Below, in pieces: positions 1 to 8,317 of a stretch of 64,000 nt of DNA; position 1 is the stretch's first letter; each line of letters opens with the position of its first letter. A program made the translations under genes and the position numbers. Location of the stretch: contig NZ_JARUBE010000003.1 in NCBI RefSeq assembly GCF_029626035.1, positions 558,001 to 622,000 of the forward strand, in the 5' to 3' direction. The notes beneath the pieces were generated by a model. It made no database searches. It was not told the origin of the DNA and was given only the letters and a program-made list of their open reading frames with translations. The stretch comes from Micromonospora sp. WMMD980 (GTDB lineage Bacteria > Actinomycetota > Actinomycetes > Mycobacteriales > Micromonosporaceae).

Positions 1-1015
1 CGAACGGCCAGAACAGCCACCGTCCGCACACCACGAGCACCGCCGGCAGCAGCGTGGTCATCGCCAGCAACGCGGCCACGATGCCGACCGCGCCGACCGG
101 CCCCAGGCCGCGGGTGGCGGGCAGGTCCGCCGCGACCAGGCAGAGCAGCCCGAGCGCGACCGTCGCCGCGGAGGCGAAGACCGCGCCGTACGACCGGCGC
201 AGCGCCACCGCCATCGCGGCGTGCCGGTCGGCGTGTCGGCGCAACTCCTCCCGGTAGCGGGCGATGAGCAACAGGGCGTAGTCCACGCCGACGCCGAAGA
301 CCAGCACGGTGAGGATGGTCTGGCTCTGGAAGTCCACCGCCAGGCCGGCGTGCCGGGCCAGCAGGTAGACGGTGGCACCGGCGAGTTGGTTGGCGACGCC
401 GACCGCGAGCAGCGGCACCAGCCACAGCACCGGGCTGCGGTAGGTGACGAGCAGGAGCAGGGCGACGGTGACGGCGGTGGCCAGCAGCAACGCGCCGTCC
501 ATTCCGTCGAACGCGTCCCAGACGTCGCTCTCGGCGACCGCGTCGCCGGTCAGCGCGGTCCGCAGGCCGGGCGCCGCGTCGGCGAGCCGGTCCTTCATGG
601 CGCGCACCGCGTCGGCGCGCCGCTCCTCGTCGAGGGTGACCGGGAGCGAGAACAGCAGTGCCCGGCCGTCCGCGCTCGGTGCCGGCGGGGAGACCACGCC
701 GCCGTCGGCGTACCCGGCGAAGGCCGCCCGGTCGGCGTCGACCCGGGCCCGGTCGGCGGCGGTCAGGCCGGTGTCGCGGACGTACACGGCGACGGCCAAC
801 TGCCGGCGGGACTCGGGGAAGGCGGCCTCGGCCCGCTGCGCGGCGCGGCTGCTCTCGACGCCGGGCGGCAACGCGCCGAGCGTCGAGTTGTCCTGCGTCC
901 CGCCCAGCTTCAACGCGAGCGGCCCGGCGACCGCGAGCAGCACCAGCCAGAGGACGAGGACCGCGTACTTGCCGCGGCGGCCGGCGGGCAGCCGGGCCAT
1001 TCGGTGCGGGGACAT
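1..1015 (-). CDS. MMPL family membrane transporter, N-terminal part
   Basis: The 338 visible residues are the N-terminal part of an RND-superfamily MMPL transporter, a family that exports lipids or siderophores across the actinobacterial membrane. A first membrane helix (about residues 17-36) is followed by an extracytoplasmic domain of about 140 residues and then a block of closely packed helices. That block includes a TILTVLVFGVGVDYALLLI stretch carrying the conserved acidic GVDY motif expected for proton coupling. The ATG start follows a GGAAGGAA ribosome-binding site. The gene runs off the left edge, so its length, substrate and C-terminal half cannot be judged. It is divergent from the sensor kinase gene with about 140 bp between them, and that two-component pair may control it (inference). 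Confidence 0.9.
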   Translation of the reverse strand, partial: MSPHRMARLPAGRRGKYAVLVLWLVLLAVAGPLALKLGGTQDNSTLGALPPGVESSRAAQRAEAAFPESRRQLAVAVYVRDTGLTAADRARVDADRAAFAGYADGGVVSPPAPSADGRALLFSLPVTLDEERRADAVRAMKDRLADAAPGLRTALTGDAVAESDVWDAFDGMDGALLLATAVTVALLLLVTYRSPVLWLVPLLAVGVANQLAGATVYLLARHAGLAVDFQSQTILTVLVFGVGVDYALLLIARYREELRRHADRHAAMAVALRRSYGAVFASAATVALGLLCLVAADLPATRGLGPVGAVGIVAALLAMTTLLPAVLVVCGRWLFWPF

Positions 1016-1157
1016 CAGGGTTCCTTCCACTCGTCGCCCGGCGCGGACCGCGGGCCCTGATCCGATCCTTCGGGCCGGTGGGCCGCCGGTCAGGGGTGCC
1101 GCCCCGACTCCACGGGTGGTGCCAGCACCACCGGTGGACCGGCGGTGGTGCCGGAGA

Positions 1158-2471
1158 ATGGGGCTCGTGGACGCATCGGTACGCGTACTGCTCCGGACCC
1201 GGCTGCGGCCCGCCGCGGTGACCGCCGCCCAGGGGCTGGTGACCGCGCTGCTGTCGCTGACCACGCACGTGGCCCTGTTCGTGCTGTCGCTGGCCGCGCT
1301 GCTGCTGATCCCGGCGTTCGGCGTCGGCTTCGCCCTCTTCCCGGTGGTCACCGCCGCGGTCCGGGTCTGCGCCGGGCTGCACCGCCGGCTGGCCGGCTGG
1401 GGCGGCGTCGAGATGCCCACGCCCTACCTGCCGGCGCCGGCCGGCGCGCAGTTCGGCACCTGGCGGCGGTTCCGCTGGGTGGTGGGCGACCCGGCGACCT
1501 GGCGGGAGCTGGCCTGGCTGCTGCCCGGCGCGGTCACCGGCGCGGTGTGCCTGGCCGCGTTCGTCCTCCCGCTGTACGGCCTGGAGGGGTTGCTCGGCGT
1601 GCCGCTGGTGCTGCGTGCCGCCGGCGTCTGGTACGGCTACGGGCCGTTCTGGCCGCTCGACAACCTCGTCGAGGCGGTGCTCTGCGTCCCGTTGGGCGCG
1701 CTGCTGCTGGCCGCCGGGGTGGCGGCCGGGCGCTGGCTGGTCTGGCTGCACGTGACGTTCGCCGGGTTCTTCCTGCCCCCGACCCGCGGCGCCGCGCTGG
1801 CGCTGCGGGTGCGCCAGCTCACCGTCACCCGGGCCGAGGCGGTGGACGCGCAGGCCGCCGAGCTGCGCCGGATCGAACGGGACCTGCACGACGGGGCACA
1901 GGCCCGGCTGGTCGCGCTGAGCATGAGCATCGGGCTGGCCGAGCAACTGGTCCGCGACGACCCGGAGGCGGTCCGCCGGCTGCTCGCCGAGGCTCGGGAG
2001 ACCAGCGGCCAGGCCCTGGCCGAGCTGCGCGGGCTGGTCCGCGGCATCCACCCGCCGGTGCTCGCCGAGCGCGGCCTCCCCGGCGCGGTACGGGCGCTGG
2101 CGCTGGCCGTGCCGCTGCCGGTGGAGGTCACCGTCGACCTGCCCGGCCGAGCCGCCGCCCCGGTCCAGTCGGCCGTCTACTTCGCGGTCGCCGAGGCGCT
2201 GGCCAACGTCGGCAAGCACAGCGGCGCGACCCGGGCGTGGGTGGAGCTGCGGCACGCCGACGGACGACTGACCGCCGTGGTCGGTGACGACGGCCGGGGC
2301 GGTGCGACGCCGGCGGCCGGCGGCGGGCTGGCCGGGACGGGACGCCGGCTGGCCGCGTTCGATGGGACGATGGCGGTGACCAGTCCGGCCGGTGGACCCA
2401 CCGTCATCAGCATGGAGCTGCCGTGCGCGTTGTCATCGCCGAGGATCTCGCCCTCCTCCGGGACGGGCTGA
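1158..2471 (+). CDS. NarL-type sensor histidine kinase
   Basis: A 437-residue membrane sensor kinase that phosphorylates the response regulator encoded next to it. Four to six hydrophobic helices occupy residues 20-210. The HisKA_3 dimerisation segment RDLHDGAQARL carries the phosphorylated His244. The ATPase domain has the N-box EALANVGKHSG and a glycine-rich DDGRGG loop. The chosen ATG gives a start with no long extension; the frame stays open far upstream, but that part is antisense to the MMPL gene and reads as low-complexity. The last 49 bases overlap the response regulator gene, so the kinase ends in a tail (about residue 422 on) that departs from family sequence and suggests translational coupling. 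The stimulus is unknown. Confidence 0.9.
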   Translation: MGLVDASVRVLLRTRLRPAAVTAAQGLVTALLSLTTHVALFVLSLAALLLIPAFGVGFALFPVVTAAVRVCAGLHRRLAGWGGVEMPTPYLPAPAGAQFGTWRRFRWVVGDPATWRELAWLLPGAVTGAVCLAAFVLPLYGLEGLLGVPLVLRAAGVWYGYGPFWPLDNLVEAVLCVPLGALLLAAGVAAGRWLVWLHVTFAGFFLPPTRGAALALRVRQLTVTRAEAVDAQAAELRRIERDLHDGAQARLVALSMSIGLAEQLVRDDPEAVRRLLAEARETSGQALAELRGLVRGIHPPVLAERGLPGAVRALALAVPLPVEVTVDLPGRAAAPVQSAVYFAVAEALANVGKHSGATRAWVELRHADGRLTAVVGDDGRGGATPAAGGGLAGTGRRLAAFDGTMAVTSPAGGPTVISMELPCALSSPRISPSSGTG

Positions 2472-3091
2472 CCCGGATCCTCGAGGCGTTCGGCTGCCAG
2501 GTGGTGGCGGCCGTCGACAACGGACCGTCGGTGCTGCCCGCGCTGGCCACGCACCGGCCGGACGTCGCGGTGATCGACGTACGCCTGCCGCCGACGTTCA
2601 CCGACGAGGGGTTGCAGGCGGCCGTGCGGGCCCGTGCCGAGCTGCCCGGGCTGCCGGTGCTCGTGCTGTCCCAGCACGTCGAGCAGCTCTACGCCCGGGA
2701 GCTGCTCGCCGACCGGCGCGGCGGGGTCGGCTACCTGCTCAAGGACCGGGTGTCGCACGTGGACCAGTTCGTCGACGCGGTGCGCCGGGTCGCGGCCGGC
2801 GGCACCGTGATGGACCCGGAGGTGGTGGCCCAGTTGCTTTCCCGCCGCGACGGTGCCGGGCCGCTCGCCGAGCTGACCGCGCGGGAGCGCGAGGTGCTCG
2901 GCCTGATGGCCGAGGGCCGGTCGAACGCGGCCGTGGCGGCCCGGCTGTTCGTCACCGAGAAGGCCGTCGACAAGCACATCAACAGCATCTTCAGCAAGCT
3001 GCGGATGCCGCCGTCCGGCGACGACAACCGGCGGGTGCTGGCCGTGCTGGCCTACCTCGACGGCGCCGACCCCGGCCGCCCACCGAGCTGA
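2423..3091 (+). CDS. LuxR/NarL-family response regulator
   Basis: A 222-residue DNA-binding response regulator and partner of the upstream kinase. The receiver domain (about 1-125) has the acidic pair E7-D8, phospho-acceptor Asp52 in AVIDVRLP, and conserved Lys107 in GYLLKDR. The C-terminal LuxR helix-turn-helix is at about 148-212 (LTAREREVLGLMAEG, then the recognition helix around TEKAVDKHINSIFSKL). The GTG start lies inside the end of the kinase gene. The two genes form one unit that probably controls the divergent MMPL gene, although no operator was identified. A copy of the roughly 54-bp GGGGCCCC repeat follows the stop. Confidence 0.92.
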   Translation: MRVVIAEDLALLRDGLTRILEAFGCQVVAAVDNGPSVLPALATHRPDVAVIDVRLPPTFTDEGLQAAVRARAELPGLPVLVLSQHVEQLYARELLADRRGGVGYLLKDRVSHVDQFVDAVRRVAAGGTVMDPEVVAQLLSRRDGAGPLAELTAREREVLGLMAEGRSNAAVAARLFVTEKAVDKHINSIFSKLRMPPSGDDNRRVLAVLAYLDGADPGRPPS

Positions 3092-3112
3092 CCCCCCGCC
3101 CGGCCCCGGGTG

Positions 3113-3166
3113 TCGAGCGGGGGCCCCGCCTCTACCGGATGCGTTAAGAAGGGGCCCCTCCTTACG
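3113..3166 (+). repeat. GGGGCCCC-pair interspersed repeat, copy 1
   Basis: About 54 bp with two GGGGCCCC-type palindromes flanking a TACCGGATGCGTTAA core. Three related copies occur at 28026, 44744 and 47845. Its right end supplies the TAA stop (read on the minus strand) of the GGDEF-EAL gene, and it lies between two convergent genes, so it may also act as a bidirectional terminator. Confidence 0.75.
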
Positions 3167-4928
3167 CCGCCGGCGCGTGGGTGAGGTGCTGCACCGCCGG
3201 GCCGGGGCGGCCGAAGTGCCAGCCCTGCCCGGCGTCGCACCCGATGGCCCGCAGCCGGTCCGCCTGGTGGGCCGTCTCCACCCCCTCGGCGGTGACGGTG
3301 AGGTCGAGGGCGTGCGCCAGCGAGACCAGCGAGGCGAGGATCCGCTCGTCGGTACGGGCGCCCGGGTCGCCGGCGGGCGCGCGCAGCCCGGTGACGAACT
3401 CACCGGCCACCTTCATCTCGTTGACCGGCAGGTCCCGCAGGTAGGCCAGGTTGCAGTAGCCGGTGCCGAAGTCGTCGATGGCCACCCGGACGCCGAGGTC
3501 GCCCAGCACCCGCAGGGCCCGGACCGGTTCGACCACGGTGCTCATCATGGTGCTCTCGGTGATCTCCAGTTGCAGCCGCTCCGGGGCCAGCCCGGTGCGG
3601 CCGAGCACGCCCCGCACCTCGGTCACCAGGTCGGCGCGGTGCAGTTGGCGCACGGCCAGGTTGACGCTGACGAACGGGGCGTCCCCGCCCGCCGCCGACC
3701 AGGTGCCCGCCTCGCGGCACGCCTCGGCCAGCACCCAGCTGCCGAGCCGGACGATCAGGCCGGTCTCCTCGGCCAGCGGGATGAAGCTGTCCGGCCGGAG
3801 CACGCCGAGTTCCGGGTGCCGCCAGCGCACCAGCGCCTCCATGCCGAGCACCCGGCCGTCGCGCAGCGACGTCAGCGGCTGGTAGTCGAGGTAGAACTCG
3901 CCCCGGTCCAGCGCGGCCGGGATCGCCGCGGAGAGCGCGTAGCGGGCCAGCTCCCGGCGGTTGCGGTCGGCGTCGAACAGCGACCAGCGGGCCCCGCCGG
4001 CGGCCTTGGCCCAGTGCAGCGTGCTGTCCGCCGCGCGCATCAACTCCATCGGCGAGGTGCCGGAGACCGGGCGCTCGACGATGCCGATGCTCGCCGAGAC
4101 GGTCAGCTCGTGCCCGTCGACGAGCGCCGGCTCGCGTACCGCGTCCAGCGCCGCCTCGGCGACCTTGACCGCGTCGTCGGTGCCGCCGGTGCGCTCGATG
4201 AGGATCACGAACTCGTCGCCACCGAGGCGGGCCACCAGGTGCTCGCCGAGCGCCCGGCGCAACCGCTGCGCCACCGCGACCAGCAGCGAGTCGCCGACCT
4301 GGTGGCCGAGCGAGTCGTTGACCACCTTGAACCGGTCCAGGTCGAGGAAGCAGCCCCCGACCCGGTCGGCGCCCCGGCCGGGCGTGGTGATCGCGGCGGT
4401 CAGCCGCTCGGTGAACAGCGTGCGGTTCGGCAGGTCGGTCAGCGGGTCGTGGGTGGCCTGGTGCTTGAACCGGGCCTCGCTGTCGCGTAGCGCTCGTTCG
4501 GCGTGCGCCCGGGCCATCATGGCGGCGCGCCGGATGGACTCCTGTTCGTCGAGCGTACGGTCGCGCAGCGCCCGCGCGTAGCCGGTGGCGACGGTGGCGA
4601 GCAGCCGGGCCATCCGGTCCTCGACGTCGTCGACGACCAGGTCGAGGTCGCGGACCAGCCGGAGCTGGATCACCTCGACGGTGCGGCCCAGCCCCTCGGC
4701 GGAGGCGATGTGCGACTGCACCAGCTCCGCGCCCACCTGCTGGCCGATCCGCAGGTCGAACGGGTCGGCGCGCAGCGCCTGGGCCAACCGGTCGGTGAGC
4801 CGTTGCAGCACCTCCTCCAGTTGGGCCTGGGTCATCGGCAGGTAGCTGGTCCCGGAGACCGCCTTCGCCCACGCCCGGGCGAAGACACCGGGGCGGCGGC
4901 CCGTCGGCGCGGCCACGTGCTCAGGCAC
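3162..4928 (-). CDS. GGDEF-EAL bifunctional cyclic di-GMP protein
   Basis: A 588-residue soluble protein that makes and/or degrades cyclic di-GMP. Residues 1-150 form a mainly helical sensory region with a coiled-coil-like stretch just before the GGDEF domain. The GGDEF domain keeps an intact GGDEF signature at 236-240, so cyclase activity is plausible. The EAL domain begins with EAL at 364-366 and keeps the ITES, DDFGTG and EGVE motifs. One conserved motif is altered: the usual K-I-D-x-x-F reads KVAGEF, keeping the catalytic Lys but losing the following Asp. No membrane helix was seen. The GTG start overlaps the end of the upstream methyltransferase gene by 8 nt, indicating coupled translation. 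The stop codon lies in an interspersed repeat. Confidence 0.9.
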   Translation of the reverse strand: MPEHVAAPTGRRPGVFARAWAKAVSGTSYLPMTQAQLEEVLQRLTDRLAQALRADPFDLRIGQQVGAELVQSHIASAEGLGRTVEVIQLRLVRDLDLVVDDVEDRMARLLATVATGYARALRDRTLDEQESIRRAAMMARAHAERALRDSEARFKHQATHDPLTDLPNRTLFTERLTAAITTPGRGADRVGGCFLDLDRFKVVNDSLGHQVGDSLLVAVAQRLRRALGEHLVARLGGDEFVILIERTGGTDDAVKVAEAALDAVREPALVDGHELTVSASIGIVERPVSGTSPMELMRAADSTLHWAKAAGGARWSLFDADRNRRELARYALSAAIPAALDRGEFYLDYQPLTSLRDGRVLGMEALVRWRHPELGVLRPDSFIPLAEETGLIVRLGSWVLAEACREAGTWSAAGGDAPFVSVNLAVRQLHRADLVTEVRGVLGRTGLAPERLQLEITESTMMSTVVEPVRALRVLGDLGVRVAIDDFGTGYCNLAYLRDLPVNEMKVAGEFVTGLRAPAGDPGARTDERILASLVSLAHALDLTVTAEGVETAHQADRLRAIGCDAGQGWHFGRPGPAVQHLTHAPAA

Positions 4929-5733
4929 CGAGCCGCCCGACCCCGCCCATGAAGACCGCCCGTTCGGCGTTCTCCGCCTGGTCGGGGGCGTCCGGCCGCC
5001 ACTGCGGCACCCACACCACGCCCGGTTCGACCAACTCGAAGCCGGCGAAGAGCGCGGTCAACTCGGCCCGGCCGCGGATGAACAGCTGGCTGTCGGTGCG
5101 CCGGTAGACCCGCTCCGCCTCGGCCCGCTCGCCGGTGTGGTCGCGGCCGTCGTCGCTGGCCTGGGAGAGCACCAGGTGGCTGCCGGGCGCCAGCGCCGCG
5201 CGCAGGGTCCGCAGGATCTCGTCCGGCCGGTCGGAGTCCGGGACGAAGTGCAGCACCGCCACGATCATCACCGCGATCGGCTCAGTGAAGTCGAGCAGTC
5301 GGGTGACGTCCGGATGGCGCAGGATCGCCTCCGGGTGACGCAGGTCCTCCTGGACCACGACGGCACGCTCGTCGCCGGCCAGGATCTCCTGGCTGTGCGC
5401 CACGGCCACCGGGTCCACGTCGACGTAGACCACCCGGGACCCCGGGTCGATCCGCTGCGCGATCTCGTGCACGTTGCCCACGGTCGGGATGCCGGAGCCG
5501 ATGTCCAGGAACTGACGCACCCCGGCGTCGGCCAGGTAGTGCACCGCCCGGCGGAGGAAGGCGCGGTTGGCCTGCGCCATCAGCGGGGCCTCCGGCACCG
5601 CCTCCACCATCGCCCGGGCGGCGGCCCGGTCGGCCGCGAAGTTGTGCGACCCGCCCAGGTAGTAGTCGTACATGCGGGCGACGCTCGGGCGCTCGATGTC
5701 GATCGTCTCGGGTGCCCAGTCCGGCCGCTGCAT
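4921..5733 (-). CDS. DUF574 SAM-dependent methyltransferase
   Basis: A 270-residue protein of the actinobacterial DUF574/Methyltransf_19 family: class I methyltransferase fold, physiological substrate unknown. It has the family N-terminus with SVARMYDYYLGGSHNF, the SAM-binding motif LDIGSGIPTVGNVHE and an acidic strand end VVYVDVDPVAV. The ATG was chosen because the MQRPDW start matches family N-termini, whereas the longer open frame adds a basic low-complexity extension. It overlaps the cyclic di-GMP gene by 8 nt. Members of this family are commonly found in many copies beside regulatory genes in actinomycetes, so a regulatory link to the downstream GGDEF-EAL protein is possible but unproven. 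Confidence 0.88.
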   Translation of the reverse strand: MQRPDWAPETIDIERPSVARMYDYYLGGSHNFAADRAAARAMVEAVPEAPLMAQANRAFLRRAVHYLADAGVRQFLDIGSGIPTVGNVHEIAQRIDPGSRVVYVDVDPVAVAHSQEILAGDERAVVVQEDLRHPEAILRHPDVTRLLDFTEPIAVMIVAVLHFVPDSDRPDEILRTLRAALAPGSHLVLSQASDDGRDHTGERAEAERVYRRTDSQLFIRGRAELTALFAGFELVEPGVVWVPQWRPDAPDQAENAERAVFMGGVGRLGA

Positions 5734-5882
5734 GTCCCTACCCCTTGGGTGTCGGCGACTCGCGGCCCCACCGCCGCGCGGATCACCCGGGTATTCTGCC
5801 CGCCCGCCGTCGCGGTGCAAAGACCACCGTCGCTACGCGTCCGGCCGCTCACCGTGCGCGGTCGCACCGGCCCCGTGATGTC

Positions 5883-5921
5883 GGAGAGGCCCGCGTCCGG
5901 CGTGCGGACCCGGGCCTCTCC
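5883..5921 (-). terminator. Hairpin terminator after the response regulator gene
   Basis: A perfect 11-bp stem, GGAGAGGCCCG pairing with CGGGCCTCTCC, encloses an inner 5-bp stem (GTCCG/CGGAC). It lies 11 bp beyond the stop of the leftward response regulator gene. There is no T-run, as is usual for actinobacterial terminators. Confidence 0.65.
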
Positions 5922-5932
5922 GGCGGTGGACG

Positions 5933-6601
5933 TCAGAACTTCGGCGCGTCGGGGGCCTCCAGCAGCCCGAGCCGCAGCGCGGTCATCAGCGCCTGGGCCC
6001 GGTTGGCCGCGCCCAGCTTCTCGTAGAGCTTGGAGATGTGGGTCTTGGCGGTCGACTCGCTGACGAAGAGCTGCTTGGCGATGCCGGCCACGCTCATGCC
6101 GTCGGCGAGCAGCCGCAGCACCTGACCCTCGCGCGGGGAGAGCTGCGGGCCGGACGGGGCCAGCCGGCGCTTCATCGCCTCGGCCAGGTCGGCCGCGGTG
6201 AACGCGCTGGGGGAGGAGGCGGCGTGCCGGGCGGCGGCCACCACCTCGTCGGCCGGGGCGGTCTTCGGCACGAACGCGCTGGCCCCCGCCTCCAGGGCGC
6301 CGAAGAGCTGGTCGTCACCGGCGTACATGGTGAGCACGACGATGCCCATCGAGGCGCTGGACTTGCGCAGCGCGCGGGTGGCCTCGAGGCCGCTGCCGTC
6401 GGGCAGCCGCAGGTCCATGATCACCACGTCGGGCTGGAGCGCGCCGGCCTGGCGCACGCCCTCCGCGGCCGTGGCGGCCTCGCCCACGACCTCGAACTGG
6501 CGGTCCCGCTCGAAGGCGTGTCGCAGACCCTTGCGGATCAGGTCGTGGTCGTCGACAAGGAGAACCTTGGTCCGGGTGGCCGGTGTCGGGCTGGTGGTCA
6601 T
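5933..6601 (-). CDS. LuxR/NarL-family response regulator
   Basis: A 222-residue response regulator whose gene starts 7 nt after the stop of the sensor kinase gene. The receiver domain has the VDDHD acidic pocket, an Asp in VVIMDLRLPDGSG as the phospho-acceptor, and the conserved Lys in AFVPKTAP. The LuxR-type helix-turn-helix is C-terminal (LSPREGQVLRLLADGMSV, with SESTAKTHISKLYEKL as the recognition helix). The chosen ATG gives a normal MTTSPTPATRTKVLLVDDH start. The longer open frame upstream overlaps the kinase gene and is unlikely to be coding. The gene forms an operon with the kinase and the acyl-CoA ligase and ends at a strong hairpin. Confidence 0.93.
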   Translation of the reverse strand: MTTSPTPATRTKVLLVDDHDLIRKGLRHAFERDRQFEVVGEAATAAEGVRQAGALQPDVVIMDLRLPDGSGLEATRALRKSSASMGIVVLTMYAGDDQLFGALEAGASAFVPKTAPADEVVAAARHAASSPSAFTAADLAEAMKRRLAPSGPQLSPREGQVLRLLADGMSVAGIAKQLFVSESTAKTHISKLYEKLGAANRAQALMTALRLGLLEAPDAPKF

Positions 6602-6608
6602 CCTCGGG

Positions 6609-8303
6609 TTACTCCCCTTCTGCTGCTGCGGCGCTGCCGCGCACCTTATCGCGCCGGGGCGACGAGCCGAGTACCACCGCCACGGTTGTGCCGCTGGGTT
6701 GCCGCGGCCTGATCTCCAACCGGCCTCGGATACGTTCCGCCCTCTCCGCCATGATCGCAAGACCATAGTGCCCCTCGGGGCGCTGGTCACCGATGCCGTG
6801 ACCGTCATCCGACACTTCGATCCGGGCGTACGGGGGATCCACCTCACAGGTGACCCAGAGGTTCGACGCGCCGGCGTGCTTACGCGCGTTGGTCACCGCC
6901 TCCTGCGCGATGCGCAGCAACTCCGCCTCGGTGGCGGCCGGCAGCCGGGCGGTCGACTCGTCCAGCGACAGGTTCACCCGCAGGCCGCCGGACGCGCCGA
7001 CGGTGCGGGCGTACTCGGCGATCGCGGCGGCCAGGCCGCCGTGCCGGTCCACCTCGCTGCGCAGCTCGAACAGGCTGAGCCGCAGCTCAGTGATCACCCG
7101 GGTGACCTCCTGGCGCAGCGTGCGCAGCGAGTCGGCGGTCTCCTCGGCGTCGTCGTGCACGGTGGCCAGCGCGTTGTCGATGCCGTAACCGACCATGACC
7201 AGTTCCTGGGCCACCCCGTCGTGGATCTCCCGGGCCAGCCGCTGCCGCTCCTCGTTGGTGGCCAGCGAGCGCACCTCGTCGAAGAGCAGCGCGGCCTCCA
7301 GCCGCAGCGCCGCCGGGCCGGTCAGCGCGGTCACCCGGGACACCACCGGCGGCGGGTACGCGGCGCCGCTGTCCGCCTCGATCACCACCAGGCCGACCGT
7401 GCGCACGCCCGCGACGAGCGGCACGATCAGCGCCGACACCTCGCCGGAGTGCTGGGACCGGGCCTGCGAGCGGGCCGAGACGGTCGGCTGCTGGCTGGCC
7501 CAGGCGTCGGCGATGGCCGAGTCGGCGTCGAGCGTGGTCTCCCAGTCGACCCGGTCCGCGCCGACCTGGGCGAGCACCACCAGTCGGCCGCCGCCGCTGG
7601 CGGAGAGCACCGCGCCGCGGTCGGTCTTCGCCACCACCCGCAGCTCTTCCAGCAGGTGCTCGGAGATGCCGCCCGGGTCCAGGGTGGCGCCGGGCAACTG
7701 GCGGGCGACCGTGCGCAACTGGGTCAGCAGCCGGGTCGCCTCGGCGTACGGCTGGGGTTTGCTCTCGCCGCGGACCCGCATCACCCGCTGCAGCGTGCCG
7801 GCGGTGTAGAGGCCGAGGCCGGCCAGGATCAGCCACTGCCCGCAGACCGCCAGGTAGCCGACCTGGCCGAGCTGCGGCTCGCCGCCGACCTCGGTGAACG
7901 CGGCGCTGGCCAGCAGCGTCGCCGCCGCCACCGCGAGCAGCGCCGCGCCCTCGCGGAACCGGCGGCGGAGCGCGGTCACGGTGACCGGCACCGCGAGGTA
8001 CGGCAGCACGGCGGAGGCACCCCGCCCGTCGGTGACGCCGGCGAGCTGGGCGGCGGCGGCGACCTGGCTGGCCGCCAGCCCGAGCACCACCACCTCGGCG
8101 AGCCGGCTGATCGGGGCAAGCAGTCGGTGCTGCGGGGCGAGCACGGCGGGCAGCCCGGCGAGGCCGAGCAGGGCGATCCACCAGAGCTGGGCGGGGTCGC
8201 GGGTGGCGAACAGGGTCAGGGCGGCGACCAGCGCGAGGAGGACCGCGCGGGCGCCGACCGCGAGGAGCTGCGTCTGCGGCTGTCCGGATGTGGAGGCGGG
8301 CAC
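6609..8303 (-). CDS. GAF-containing sensor histidine kinase
   Basis: A 564-residue sensor kinase paired with the response regulator immediately downstream. Residues 15-175 hold five or six membrane helices. A GAF-like sensory domain covers about 190-335. The HisKA_3 segment has REIHDGVAQEL with the phospho-His at 361. The ATPase domain has EAVTNARKHAGA and DDGHGIG. The GTG start was chosen because it lies just downstream of the ligase stop and gives an N-terminus (VPASTSGQ) of ordinary length; no strong ribosome-binding site precedes it. Placement 14 nt after an acyl-CoA ligase gene suggests the system may sense envelope lipid state (inference). Confidence 0.9.
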   Translation of the reverse strand: MPASTSGQPQTQLLAVGARAVLLALVAALTLFATRDPAQLWWIALLGLAGLPAVLAPQHRLLAPISRLAEVVVLGLAASQVAAAAQLAGVTDGRGASAVLPYLAVPVTVTALRRRFREGAALLAVAAATLLASAAFTEVGGEPQLGQVGYLAVCGQWLILAGLGLYTAGTLQRVMRVRGESKPQPYAEATRLLTQLRTVARQLPGATLDPGGISEHLLEELRVVAKTDRGAVLSASGGGRLVVLAQVGADRVDWETTLDADSAIADAWASQQPTVSARSQARSQHSGEVSALIVPLVAGVRTVGLVVIEADSGAAYPPPVVSRVTALTGPAALRLEAALLFDEVRSLATNEERQRLAREIHDGVAQELVMVGYGIDNALATVHDDAEETADSLRTLRQEVTRVITELRLSLFELRSEVDRHGGLAAAIAEYARTVGASGGLRVNLSLDESTARLPAATEAELLRIAQEAVTNARKHAGASNLWVTCEVDPPYARIEVSDDGHGIGDQRPEGHYGLAIMAERAERIRGRLEIRPRQPSGTTVAVVLGSSPRRDKVRGSAAAAEGE

Positions 8304-8317
8304 CTGACGGATGGTAG

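Noticed and set aside
444..1157. A long N-terminal extension of the first histidine kinase
   Set aside because: It is antisense to a convincing MMPL gene and is low-complexity; the ATG at 1158 gives a normal sensor start.
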